From Melampsora larici-populina 98AG31 (taxonomy: Eukaryota > Basidiomycota > Pucciniomycetes > Pucciniales > Melampsoraceae): a stretch of 64,000 nt of DNA. The stretch lies in assembly GCF_000204055.1 (NCBI RefSeq), contig NW_006768774.1:631079-695078 (forward strand), read 5' to 3'. The translations under genes and the position numbers were made by a program. Positions 20,825 through 32,128 of the stretch are shown here, in pieces. Within the stretch, counting starts at the first letter, position 1. The number at the start of each line of letters is the position of its first letter. The notes beneath the pieces are model-generated. The model was not told where the DNA came from, did not search any database, and saw only the letters and a list, made by a program, of their open reading frames with translations.

Positions 20825-22704
20825 GGCTTGGTACAAAGAGGCAGATTGTGTTTTGGTGGCACACTTGACAAGTGAGAAGGAAAACGGAAGGTGTGTCAAG
20901 ACTCACAATTCACACACTAAATCAATCATCCTGAACTTGAAGATCAACAGAATTGATGTTTGTGCGCTGATTGATTGTGCAGCAAAAACAAATCTGATGG
21001 CGGATCAACTGTCAAAGCAGGACATGATTTCTTGCTGACCACTTGTCACACCAGTTGAAGTCTGTCTAGCCATTGATGATAAAGAGGCTAAGCCAATTTT
21101 CTTCAAGGAATTTTGTTTTGCCAATGTGGCATCAACTTGCCCTGCATTACGATTTGGATCAACCTTCTTCAAACTTGCGCCTCTAGGAAACAAATTTGAT
21201 GTTATATTAGGCACCCCATTCTTGGAAAAGTTTCATCTTGATGTTTCATTACATGATCAAACCGTAAAGCATGTACCTACTAAAACTGTTCTTAGAGAGC
21301 CAGGGGTGGATGCTGAAATTAAGAATGAATTGTCCAAAGCAATGGTGTCATGTGTCATTCAAAACTTGAATTGAGTTCCAGAGTCAAGGGATTTGATGGC
21401 GCGTGAAGAACAAGTCTTTAAAGAATTTGCTGCATTGTTTCCAGAGGAACTACCTCTGGTAGACTCTCAAGAGGAGGAGGATTTTTTCCCTCCTGAAGGT
21501 CAAAAAGATTCTTCAAATGTTTGTCGTAGGATTGTTTTGACCAATCCTGAAGTTGTCATCAACGAAAAGCAGTACGCTTACCCCCAGAAATATTGGGAAT
21601 CCTCGAGGAAGCTGGTAGATCAGCATCTGGCAGCAGGGCGTATCAGGCAATCAAAAAGCCAATACGCTTCTCCTTCAATGATTACCCCAAAAAATGATCC
21701 TAAGGCTTTACCGCATTGGGTATGTGATTACCGTACCCTGAACAAGTACACGGTAAAAGATTGGTCCCCATTGCCCAACATTGATGAAGCCATCCCACTG
21801 GTAGGGACAGGGAAACTTCTTGCAGTCATTGATCCAATTGATTTGTTCTTTCAAACCAAGATGCAGGAAGAAGACATTCCTTTGACAGCCGTCAAGACAC
21901 CTTTTGGTCTCTACGAGTGGACTGTTATGCCCATGGGATTGACTAATGGGCCAGCCACACATCAGGCAGGGGTTGAAGAAGCGTTAGGAGATTTGATTGG
22001 CAAGATTTGTGTAGTTTACATAGATGATGTGGTGGTTTTCTCAGACACTGTGGAAGAACATGAAAAGCATGTGCGAGAGGTCTTGAGAAGATTGCAAGCT
22101 TCAAGACTGTACTGATCCCCGTCAAAAAGCAAGCTGTTTAGCCAAAAAATCAGTTTCTTGGGACATGAAATCAGCGCAGATGGTATTTGCCAAGACAAGC
22201 AGACGGTGTGGAAGGTGACCCAATGGAAAACACCATCATCTCAAAAATAATTACTACGGTTCTTAGGTACTGTGCAATTTATGAAGAAGTTTGTTGACGG
22301 ATTGGCGCATTATGTTGGAACCTTATAACCATTGACAAGTACCAAGCAGAAGCATGAACCCTTCAGATGGGGAGAAGCAGAGTATAAGGCATTTGAGAAT
22401 ATTAAGTGTATAATGACAACTCTACCGTTTCTGAAAACATTAGATTACGGCTCAGAAGACCCAGTGTGGCTTTTTACGGACACCAGTGGCCATGGTTTAG
22501 GGGCTGCTTTGTTTCAAGGAGCAGAGCGGGACAAATCATCACCAATTGCATATGAAAGTAGAACAATGTCGCCGGCAGAGAGGAATTATCCAGTCCATGA
22601 GCAGGAACTTTGGGCTGTAGTCAATGCCCTTAAAACATGGAAGTTGTTGCTTTTAGGTATGAAGATCAACGTGATGTCTGATCACAGTGTCATTTCACTA
22701 GTCA
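20825..22704 (+). pseudogene. Outer element pol: protease, RT, RNase H
   Basis: Continues the outer frame. A protease remnant has CALIDCAAKTNL where D-S-G-A-T is expected. RT (21393-22115) shows WVCDYRTLNKYT, PFGLYEWTVMPMGLTNGPAT and the catalytic YIDDVVVF. RNase H (22332-22704) shows LFTDTSGHGLGAALF, YPVHEQELWAVV and MSDHSV. Frame 3 stays open from 20832 to about 22700 apart from TGA at 21036, 21372 and 22113 and TAA at 22248 and 22326. Coding ends near 22704 at a TCACTGGCAGGCCAGTGA motif; integrase is missing. Confidence 0.85.
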
Positions 22705-25655
22705 CTGGCAGGCCAGTGAGTACAACCAGATCAATCCAACCTCAATTCCACCTCAAAACCATGTCAGTTCAATCTCAATCCAATACCAATGTTTGGCCTA
22801 GAGGAGCAGACAAATATTCTTCCAAAATGAACTGAAATAAAATATAGTTGCATACCCACACATGAAGGTTTCAGAATTTTTGGAAGTTATGAGTGATTTT
22901 CAGATGAGTCACAACCAAATATCCTTCTGAGCCCCTTCCAAAGACTTCTCCTGTAAAGCAGAAGTTGATAGCTCTTGATTATACAGATATGTTGGGATTC
23001 TTTGATGGGAATGAGGTTTTATAATTGTAGATATAACTATTATATTAAGAAATGAAAATAGGAAAAGGGACAAGATGACTGGTAAGGTGGTTGTTTTTTT
23101 GGTTGGTCATGACAATACATTGATTTGTTATGTGTATACATTCTTCATTTGAATGGATACTAATCCATTCAGTTCATATCATTTACCATGTTGTTTTCTA
23201 ATCTTTATGATTAGGACTTTGATATACTTTTGTTTTGGGGAAGATGTGTTTTTTTACTTTGGAAAATGGTGGTTTTGGACTTTGCAAAGATGACAATTTC
23301 AAACTATGAAGGAAATGATGAATGTATGGTTGAGGGTTCATATTAAGTCTTAAATCTTGAAGTTTTAACACACATATGAGCTGGAATGATGGGATTGTGC
23401 CTTGAATGACCTCTTTGGGAAAAACCTGGTTTAACCATATAATTTGGTCAAAACCCCAAATCTGGAGCTTGACTGGTATGTACACACCCCCACAAGTCGC
23501 GGCTTGTGGGAGGGTGTATAATCTAGGACTTGAGTGGTATCTACACACCCCCTGCCGGACATGACTTGTGGGGGGTGTATTCATACCACTCAAGTTCCTA
23601 CATTCATCTTTTGGCTTACTTTCATCATTCACATCAACCTCTGATTTTCACCAATTGATTTCAATTTCTAAAGGTAAGTCATTTCTATTTTTGTGTTTCT
23701 TTTGATTTCATTTCCTAACACTAATTAATTTCTTTCTTTCTTTTAAATTATTTTGATTAAATTGCTCTTGTGCTTTCTAGATCAATTGATTGATGTTTCT
23801 ACTTTTGTCTCTTTTGATTTTGGTTCATTCATCTTTTCCTTGTTCCTTATGACTTCTCTCAATTAAATTCGGTTCTGAATTTCCAGAACAATTGATTCAA
23901 TTTGATTCATTTCAATCTAGTAAGTTCTTTCAAGCTTCATTTGTCTTCTCTTTCCTTTTATATCTCTTATAATTTGATTTATTCATCTGAGTGATTCACT
24001 TAACTCACTAATTGAATGTTGCTCTTTCTTTCCAGTTTAATTGATTAGTTTCTTTGATTGAAATCAAGAAAAACAATCTCCATCAATCAATAGATGTACC
24101 TGATCTGAGTTGAATGTATTCATCACCAATCAATCTTTTTCAAGATTGAATGTTTCAATGGTAAGTCATCCAATTCTTCTCTTCTTTAATTTCAGTCTTT
24201 ACCGACCAAAGTTTCCTTTATGTTTTCCAATTTGTTTTAACTTTTTTCTTTGTTGAATTCTCATTTCAATCTTTTCAGTGAGCTTTAACTATATCAACCC
24301 ATCAACTTGATCTGCATTGAAGGGGCCAATGCATATGATGGTTGTAACTCATCAAAGATCAAGTAAAGATCATAGGCAGAACTTCATGACTTAGACTGCT
24401 CATAAGTGTAATTGGGTTGTAAATTTTGCTTTTGGTGGACTGGATAGTGAATAAAAAAACCTTGTGAGATTTTGGTAAAAAACTTGTGTACCACTTCCCA
24501 ACCCAAACCTTTCCCACTACCTTGAAAACACCAAACTCAAACTATCATGATTCATCCCTTGTGATATGTATATATCTGATCTCATAATTGGTTTTACGTT
24601 TGTTTGTTTGTTATTTTCTTTTGGAAGGTTGATAGAGATGAAATTCACACCGTTCTAAGTGGGTTAAATAACTACAAGTCTGACTTCATAGGCCCAAGCC
24701 TTCAGTGAATTTGTTGGTGTTTTAAGGTGGATCAGGAGCAGAACATGCAGTGTTTTATAGCTGGACTTGGAGTGTGGATGCACGGGTGATGGGGTTGAGC
24801 TACAAGAATGTTGAATAAAGACAAAAGATGCACATTTCAAAGCGAGATAAGCACTCAAAACTGGACCTCATAGTCACAAAACTTCAATGGGATAGTGGGT
24901 AGTTTATGGTAGAAGGTGCCAAACATCAAATTTGAGGGTTTGAGCATGAATATAGAGGTGATTGAGTGGTTGTATGAAGAAGTGGTGATATGAAACTATG
25001 TGAAACCACCGGAAGATTTTGGAGGATCAATTTTCATCTGCAGCTGTACTACTGAGCTAGCTCCAGATGGATCTGCAGCCCATGCATATCCCCCGCTTGA
25101 ACTGATCTTGAGGTCACTTTGATATTGTTAAAGAAATACAGAGAAGAAAGCCCAGTCGAGAACCAGGAAGGGACAGGCAAATGACATAGGTGTCAAAGTA
25201 AGTTCCCACTTTAATTAGTATGCACCGCCAAAGGCTACCCCCCCCAGAAAAATTTTCAAGACAACTCCTTGGCCACGCCCATGAGCACCACACAATGTTT
25301 GTTCTGGTTTCTTCAAATTTTCAGATGCAAACGAGATGGCAAGCAGGGGAAGGTAGAAAAGCGGGTGTTCCGTCAAGAGATTTCAAATGACTTCAAGATA
25401 TATTATATTCACCTCAAGATTTTCTTTCTCAATGACTTTCAGTTTTCTTTTTTTCTCTTTCTCTTTTTTTTCTAATTTCAAACATTACAAATTTTTAAGG
25501 GCAAGTTATGCCATTTTTTTCTTTTTTACTCTTTTCTTTTACAAAATCAATCTAATATACAAAATTCTTCATGGTTGAAGGTGGATATCAAGCTGCATCA
25601 AGACGGAAGTGAGGAAGGATTGAATTAAATGTTGATTTTTTTAGGTCGGGAGGGA
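22705..25655. other. Non-coding interior of outer element, origin unclear
   Basis: About 2.9 kb between RNase H and the 3' LTR, where integrase should be. It is AT-rich with long T-rich runs (23640-24300, 25380-25560) and no convincing protein. It begins at an 18-bp near-palindrome (TCACTGGC AG GCCAGTGA, 22704-22721) also present in the foldback element ends at 28870 and 29903. A purine run (GGTCGGGAGGGA) ends at 25655 and is a plausible polypurine tract. Confidence 0.5.
23465..23597. repeat. Small hairpin repeats
   Basis: Two related stem-loops in tandem. In the second, ACTTGAGTGGTAT (about 23527) is the reverse complement of ATACCACTCAAGT (about 23585), enclosing CACACCCCC and GGGGGGTGT. 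The first half-unit has CACACCCCCACAAG/CTTGTGGGAGGGTGT arms. They look like a miniature foldback sequence. Confidence 0.6.
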
Positions 25656-25961
25656 TGTAAGGATACATATAGTATGGCTTTAGACAGGAAGGATCCTGCT
25701 TACTCTCACTTAGCCCTGGCTTCACATTGGGTTCTCTTCTCTTCACCAACCCCAACTGGAGCTAGGTAAGAGTCACTATCTCATTATTATATTTCATCTT
25801 GGATTGTTCTGATTATGTTCTCTTCTCTTGACAAACCCCGACTGGAGCTAGCTAGCTAACTTGTAATGCAAAACAAGTCCTAGATAAGTTTCCATTGGTT
25901 GGATCAACCGTGAGAAGTCTCCAAGAGTCCTAGCAAAGGTTCCCTTATTGAGAACCTTACA
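25656..25961 (+). repeat. 3' LTR of outer element
   Basis: 306 bp from TGTAAGGATAC to CCTTACA, followed by ATAGT. It contains an internal duplication of a GGTTCTCTTCTC...GGAGCTAG segment that the 5' LTR has only once. Confidence 0.85.
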
Positions 25962-26212
25962 ATAGTTTCTAAAAGCTTATGGGCAGCACCTTCACCTAAT
26001 GACTTATGGGCTATTGACACAGCACAGAACAAGTCACCCAGGAAATATGTTAGCCAAACTTCAAAACATGCCCACGACAAAGGTGATCTACTTTTTGAGG
26101 CCCTTCAAGCTTGGGCTCATTGGACGTTTGAACTGTACAAGAATGAAGCCTTGTTGAGTGAAATATCAGCAGATGGACATCTACTATCCGGTTTTCAGGT
26201 GGTGGACAGCAA
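25962..26212 (+). pseudogene. Alpha-kinase-like exon split by the nest
   Basis: With 31-50 this forms one exon ending at a strong donor (AA|GTAAGT, 26213). The stretch ALQAWAHWTFELYKNEALLS... resembles the alpha-kinase (MHCK/EF2K) signature A-F-S-H-F/W-T-Y...D-L-Q-G, a family common in rust fungi. The DLQG part is not present (SEISADGHLL), so the kinase may have been degenerate before the insertion. It is similar to 27566-27890 on the other strand (ALSHWTYNFYAGQAF). No downstream exon was identified with confidence. Confidence 0.45.
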
Positions 26213-27565
26213 GTAAGTCATTACAGAATATGTAGCTACATGTCACGGCTTATCTGATAAATTTCTCTTACTTTCTTCTCTTGCTTCTGTGGCACACTGA
26301 AGTGCCAACATGTGTTGGTCAGTATAGAACACAAGAGAGAAGGGCATATGGTCTTTTTTAAACTCACATAATTGCTTGGCATTGTGTTCAGACCTGGGTT
26401 TGTTTCCAGTGAATCGGTATCTACATAGACCAAGAGGTGCAACAATGGGTTTGCAAAGTATGGATTCAACGCGAGCTGGCAGTGAAGTTGGTTTAGATGA
26501 TGGTGTTTTGGAAGGGGGTATCATTGTTTCAAATCTAGCTAGTGGTTCATTAGGTTGATACTTTTTCAGTACTAATAAGAAAGACTTAATTGAGTGTATG
26601 TTTAGAAGGAGGGGTCCCTAATTACTTGTCTGCACAGCTGCAAAGTGCTTGCAAAAAACAAAGGAATTTAGTGTTTGTTCTATGTGAACTGTTATGCACA
26701 TCTCCTGCATCAACTTTTCGCCTCAGTGTGTCCATGGTTGATGAGTGATCAACAACAGGGAGTCTGTTGATTTTGGCGCACCACCGTCCAACAAACATCC
26801 ACTGTTGATGAGATTACCTACAACAGGGAGTTTATTGCTTTTGGCGCACCGCTGTCCAACAAACCTCCACTGGTGTGTAGGTTTTCATCACAGAAATAAC
26901 CAATGAGGTAATGAAAACAGATTGTTTCTGAGAAAAATCAACTGATGGTCATTGGTCAGAAATAGATGATCAGGTATGAAGAAAACGTGAAGAGAGACAG
27001 TACTGTATTGTGTTATGATAACAACAGATCAGCATTTATATCCTTCATGGACTGTGGGATCAGCAAAATATAAAGATTTTGCGGCTGAGTGAAAGGACTT
27101 GTGTTTGATGCTGATCATTTCTATTGTATATAGATGATCATGTTGCATTTGAATGAATGCACACAGGGATAATGATGCTTTTTCAAGATGTGCTTTTCCT
27201 TGCAACTGATGCTTTAAATTGAAAGCAGTGTTGCTTCTGATGAGCTTTGCATTCAACACACTTTGCTGCTCTCAAAAGCCGTTTAGATGTCAAAAAAGCA
27301 AACTCGCAGTAAGCACATATCTTGTCAGTCAATGTTGAGGCAAGGAAACATGTCAAGGTACATCTGAGAGAATTTTGTTTCTTGCAGCACAATTTTGGGA
27401 AAAAAAAGATTGACAAATCAAAGTACAATGATAGAGGGTCCTTTGGCAAAGTGCACAGGTCAACACACAAAGCAGCACATTCATGTCCATTTCCAAAGGC
27501 TCTGCAACCAAGGTGTCCCGGATTCCCAAAATTGAAATCGTTATAATCCCTGATGATAAGTCAAA
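26213..27565. other. No gene recognised; one tandem duplication
   Basis: AT-rich sequence with only short overlapping ORFs on both strands. 26737-26871 holds two copies of a 67-bp unit (GTTGATGAG...GGCGCACC...CCAACAAAC) with about 85% identity. Confidence 0.5.
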
Positions 27566-30150
27566 TCAGCATATATAGTTGTGTTTGATGACACTCGCAA
27601 CATACCTTTCAATGAATTTGATTTCTGTGATTACGATCCCATTGGCATGAAAGCCAGCAAGAAAAGCTTGTCCGGCGTAAAAATTATAAGTCCAGTGAGA
27701 AAGTGCCCTCATCACATTGTTTTCTTCCTTGTATGATTGATCTTGTATTGCCTTGAAATTGGTATCATTTTGGTGGTTGATGCTAGTACCTTCCAAACGC
27801 TCTTTTATCATGAAGATGTCATGTTTAAGAACATGATCTTCATCCGGCTTGTCCTTGTACACTACACATTGCGACATAACCTGGGAAGTAGATTAGCAAC
27901 ATTGTAGGACAGAAGAGTTGCACATGCTGTTTGTGTAACAATGGGCAGGACCTACTCGCAAAGCAAGTAGCAATTGACATTGCCTGCCGCCCAGTACTCA
28001 GTGAGTTGCGCTGATATATGCGCTCTGAGGTGAATAGATTGTAGACCCTCACGGGTCTCACCAATCTGTGAGGTTACTCCCCCCAGATTGAACTATCCTT
28101 ACCTTCGTGGTCAGGATAGTTCGTTTGGGGCATTGGCGCAGCCTGGCCTCCGAAGTTGGTTCACCAAAACCAAACTTCTTCCTTGGCCAGCTAATCGCCA
28201 GTGGTTCGGTGGGTGGGAGTAACACGTTTGCGATTTGCTGAACTGTATTTCCTTGGGGTGGGTGGTCGGGTTTTTGATTTTCGATTAGAAATTATCAGAA
28301 CTTAGTGAATTGAAAGATCTATTCAATTTGAGCTTGAGGTGAACAAATGAGTGATAGAGCAGAGAGAGAAAAATTATCCTGCGCTGGAATTTTTCCCCAA
28401 TTCTTCTTGCGCGGACCGTCTGCTTGGATCACTCAGGGCCAGTCCCCCTGGGCTTTCGAACCAACTCGTACCTCATGAGTTCTCACAAGGAATAGTTCAG
28501 CCTATTGTATTGTCCTTGAATTGATTCACAAGCCAAGTTGCTATTAACTGAGCCTGATATGTTTGGCAATAGTAGGGAAGGTCCACAGGGAAACAGTGGT
28601 GTGTCTTGCGAGCAACAACTTCCATGACAGTTCTATGATCAAGGATGAGTTGACCTTCATATCTTGCGTGAGAGTCCCACCAGGAGAAGGATTGTTTCTT
28701 TACCCTAAAGGTGACTCTTTTTGGGTGAAACTCATACTTTCCAAAAGTTTGATTTTCATTGTTGTTGGCCAACAGCAACAAAGCAAATTCATTACCTGGG
28801 CTCATTGCAGCTGAGTTCAAGACTGAGTTAATTTTGCAGGTTTTCCAACCAACAGCCCCCAATCACAAGTCACTGGCAGGCCAGTGCCTCCCACCGACCC
28901 TAGCAAGTTATGAGCAAGTTATGAGAAATTTATGAAATGGATATCAATTGGATAACATCCATTGATTGAGAATTTGTTGAGAAGTGGTTGGGAGACCACC
29001 AAAATTGAGATGATGTCATACAGCATCATAAACCTGTACAAACCCACTCCTGTATTTCCCCACCAAGAATATATAGTCTATTAACCTTTGTGACATAAAT
29101 TGACTGAGTTATTGAGGTTTGAAAAAAAAATCACAGACAAAAAATACTATTTTTGTATGATTCTGGAATATCTTCCAGCTTTATGAATATACATGCAAAA
29201 AAATTGACAATCCTTTTGAAAATATGTTTCTCCACATTTTTGTCCCCTAAAGCCTTCCTGTATGAGCAGTATTTCTACATGTAATTCCTGAATGTGTCTG
29301 CAAGTTTGATTTCCTGAAGTTTTTTGCCCCAAGACAAATTTTGAGGGAACATATTGCCAAAATCATTCTGAATTTGATTGATATACATGTAGATGGTATT
29401 TGACAAAAATTTCTGCCATGAACTTTGCCGTATTCCGCCTAGAATCAAAGAATCAATCAAATTGTTGATTGCTCATGTACACACCACAATTACATATAGA
29501 AATACTGCCCATACAGGAAGGCTTTAGGGGACCAAAATGTGGAGAAACATATTTTCAAAAGGAATATCAATTCTTTTGTGTATGTATGTTGATGAAGCCG
29601 GAAGATATTCCAGAATCAATTCTTAGGTATAGTACAAAAATAGTATTTTTTGCCTGTGATTTTTTTTCAAGCTGCAATAACTCAGTCAATTTATGTCACA
29701 AAGGTTAATAAACTATATATTCTTGGTGTGGAAATACAGGAGCAGGTTTGTACAGGTTTATGATGCTGAATGACACCATCTCAATTTTGGTGGTATGACA
29801 TATTTTGCTGGTAACTGACCCAAAACATCTTGATAGCAGATGGAGGTTATGCTGAAAACAAATTGAAGTTTTGTTGAAAACATTTTGGAGACATTGGATG
29901 TACTGGCCTGCCAGTGACCAGTAGTTGGGGGCTGTGACCTATGGACAATGGTGGTTCCGGATGATCCACACCCACAACATCTGATGGTACAACTAAAAAT
30001 CAGCTCATATACAACTGTATGATGTTCCTAACCGAAATCTGGACTTACCATAGCCCAGTACGTCTTCAGATGTCTCATCCTGGATGATCTTGACTGGGTT
30101 TTTGTCTTTATCCACCTCCAAGAATGGAAGTTCCCAAAGAGAATTTGCTT
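27566..30150 (-). pseudogene. Alpha-kinase-like gene broken by a foldback element
   Basis: Minus-strand pieces fit an alpha-kinase-like gene. 28862-28497 has a kinase N-lobe-like segment (FRVKKQSF; YQAQLIATWLVNQFKDN). 27890-27566, after an acceptor CTTCCCAG, has CVVYKDKPDEDH, FMIKERLEGT and ALSHWTYNFY. An upstream exon near 30140-30055 ends at donor ATG|GTAAGT. The Asp-Leu-Gln-Gly turn of active alpha-kinases is not seen. The foldback element 28852-29935 sits between the upstream exon and the 28862 exon, and about 600 bp of non-coding DNA (27891-28490) lies between the last two. Family assignment is by pattern only. Confidence 0.45.
28852..29935. mobile_element. Foldback element with arms of about 430 bp
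   Basis: The two ends ACAGCCCCCAA and TTGGGGGCTGT are inverted, followed by the shared GTCACTGGCAGGCCAGT. The inversion continues inward: 29082-29284 pairs with 29490-29708 at high identity (for example TTTGAAAATATGTTTCTCCACA against its complement). The loop is about 200 bp. There is no transposase. I found no target duplication at the ends, so the family is unknown. Confidence 0.8.
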
Positions 30151-31200
30151 ATGCTGGAGACAACTCAATCGCATGCACGGGTGAGTAGAAAGTTTGGAAT
30201 CTCAAAACCATAATTACAGAGACGCATGAAGATTTGATTCTACGCCTGACGCTGCCATGAATGAGATAGCACAGTGAAAGGTTGACAAAGATTGTTTTGG
30301 TGTAAAAAAGCTGTAAAAGGGAATGCTATAATGGGTGATGGTGTAATATTGAGTAAAAAATCTTTTGAACATCTGACTGTCCAGCAAGCACGGCATGAAC
30401 TCAAATATTTAAGTTGTTTTTTCTTGTCTTGCCATCACTGAACATTGGTCACGCCTGTGATCATTGTCAGGGTCTTTTTTTTGTTTGCTTGTAACATTAG
30501 GGCAGTTCAAGTTTGAGACCGCAAGCAGGTGAATTTCACCGAGCAATCATGATTTTTAAGGCGCGAGCATGCCTAAAAAGCCTGCTTGATTTGCTTCAAA
30601 TGTTGTAAATATAAGTTTCAGTGTCTTTCCAACAAAGGTACAGAGAGATTCAACTGCCTTCCTTTTTCTCTTTGCTACCTTTTCTTTTTTTTCTAAGATG
30701 CTTGATCACGGGTTGTCCAGTTGGTAAAAAGGATCAGACCCATAACTCAACCCACTGTTGAGTCTTGCTCGGTGTTTTGTCTCCATCTCTCCATCTCTCC
30801 GTCTTCAAACAACCATCATAATCATCATCTGAACCACCTCAATTCCCTGAGTATCACAGCGGGCCAAGACTATATGAGAACTCACCAACATGTGCATCTT
30901 TGCGCATGCGGGCATGCAGATATCTTTACCTGCCATTGATGGCAATGACGCCAACGATCTTCCCACCAATGGGACTTTATTTTCCCCTGATGATCTGGAA
31001 GATGCAGAGCTATAGTAGAAGGGAATACTACACACCTGTTATATCATTCCTCTTTTGGAAAGATGACATTGAGATAATCTCGCACCTCTTCTGGTGACTT
31101 GCCACCAAGCGCCAAATCCTTTGCAACTTTACGTCTCTTGCGTGCTTCTTCCATTTTCTTTGTAGCCACAGCCAAAGTCTTAGCTTCATTATGTTCATTA
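30151..31200. other. No gene recognised
   Basis: About 1 kb with only short ORFs and no domain or splice pattern that I trust. Confidence 0.4.
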
Positions 31201-31206
31201 TAATAT

Positions 31207-31570
31207 GGGGTGGGAGAATTTTACACCATGCACTTTACACCGGATTATCCGGTGTAAATTGAGTCAGTGTAAAATTATAAATTACACACTGTAGTTTATA
31301 ACTTTACACCTATTCTTTTTTTTCATGTTGGTGCAGAAAACTGGTGTACAAGATTAGGTGTAAAATTCTGAAAATGGCACGTGATATGTATTTTTACCCT
31401 GGGTGTTTTACACCGAGTGTGTCGGTGTAAAATATTCATGTGTAAAGATACATATCACGGGGGGCACCGTGGTTTTTACACCGGATTCTTTGGTGTAAAA
31501 CCCCCAATGCAATATTACCACTTTACCCCCTCAACCTTCAATTTTACACCACCTATTTACACCAATATCG
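31207..31570. repeat. Cluster of GGTGTAAA / TTTACACC palindromic motifs
   Basis: Within about 360 bp the motif GGTGTAA or its complement TTACACC occurs more than ten times, often as hairpin pairs. Examples are TTTACACCGGA/TCCGGTGTAAA at 31235-31260 and an 11-bp arm pair GTGATATGTAT/ATACATATCAC bounding 31381-31459. This looks like one or more miniature inverted-repeat elements. Confidence 0.7.
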
Positions 31571-32128
31571 CATTGCCCTCTTCCCTCCTATTCATAAGGT
31601 TCCACGGTTCCGCCAATATCAGATGTCCCATACCTGATAGTGATGAACATGCCACGTTATCAATGTGTATCTCTGACCATGATTCCCCCACATTCGGCAA
31701 AATGTGGATGCCTTCCTCCTCGATCCTTGATGGATATCCCCCTTTCCAGCGTTAAAGGATTGTACTTGTCAGAAGATTGAGCTCTAATGTTATCAGATTT
31801 ATCGCATTGGTTCCCAATTTCATCATTATCACCCCAGTCTACACTTCTCAACAAGGCCCTAACATTGAAATTCCATATTAGAATGGGTCAACAGGGTTCA
31901 CATCCAGCTGGAGTTTACCCTGAGGATAAAGATTCATTCGAGATGCCTTCCGTCCCTTCAACTATGACTTTGTGTCCATCCGATAGCAAGGACAAACGGT
32001 CCTTAATCCCCAATCAATGTACACAAGAGTTGGATTATATTGAAAGCAAAGATATCCTCATTACCCGTGTTGCCAATCATCTGCTCTAGCCGTCACCTAC
32101 AAAGTCATCAGTGTCAGATCTCATCACT

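Larger units (their letters stand above)
51..25961 (+). mobile_element. Old Ty3-type LTR retroelement, host of the nest
   Basis: The element starts at 51 with TGTAAGGATACA, which matches the start of the 3' LTR at 25656, and ends ...CTTACA at 25961. It is flanked by the 5-bp duplication ATAGT (46-50 and 25962-25966). Its own sequence is 51-80, 6382-6985, 13974-15555 and 20830-25961; the rest is inserted elements. Gag, protease, RT and RNase H remnants read left to right. No integrase is visible after RNase H, so the 3' internal part (22705-25655) is deleted or replaced. Many in-frame stops and LTRs of unequal length (220 against 306 bp) mark it as the oldest layer. Confidence 0.85.

Noticed and set aside
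26243..26524. Minus-strand ORF downstream of the alpha-kinase-like exon as its C-terminal part
   Set aside because: It is on the opposite strand to that exon and shows no family motif.
27891..28490. Solo LTR between the alpha-kinase-like exons (TGTGAG... ...CTACA ends)
   Set aside because: No matching target duplication and no second copy in the window; it may simply be a long intron or another insertion.
28845..29942. 8-bp hAT-type target duplication around the foldback element
   Set aside because: CCAACCAA at the left and TGACCTAT at the right do not match, and no shorter duplication is convincing.
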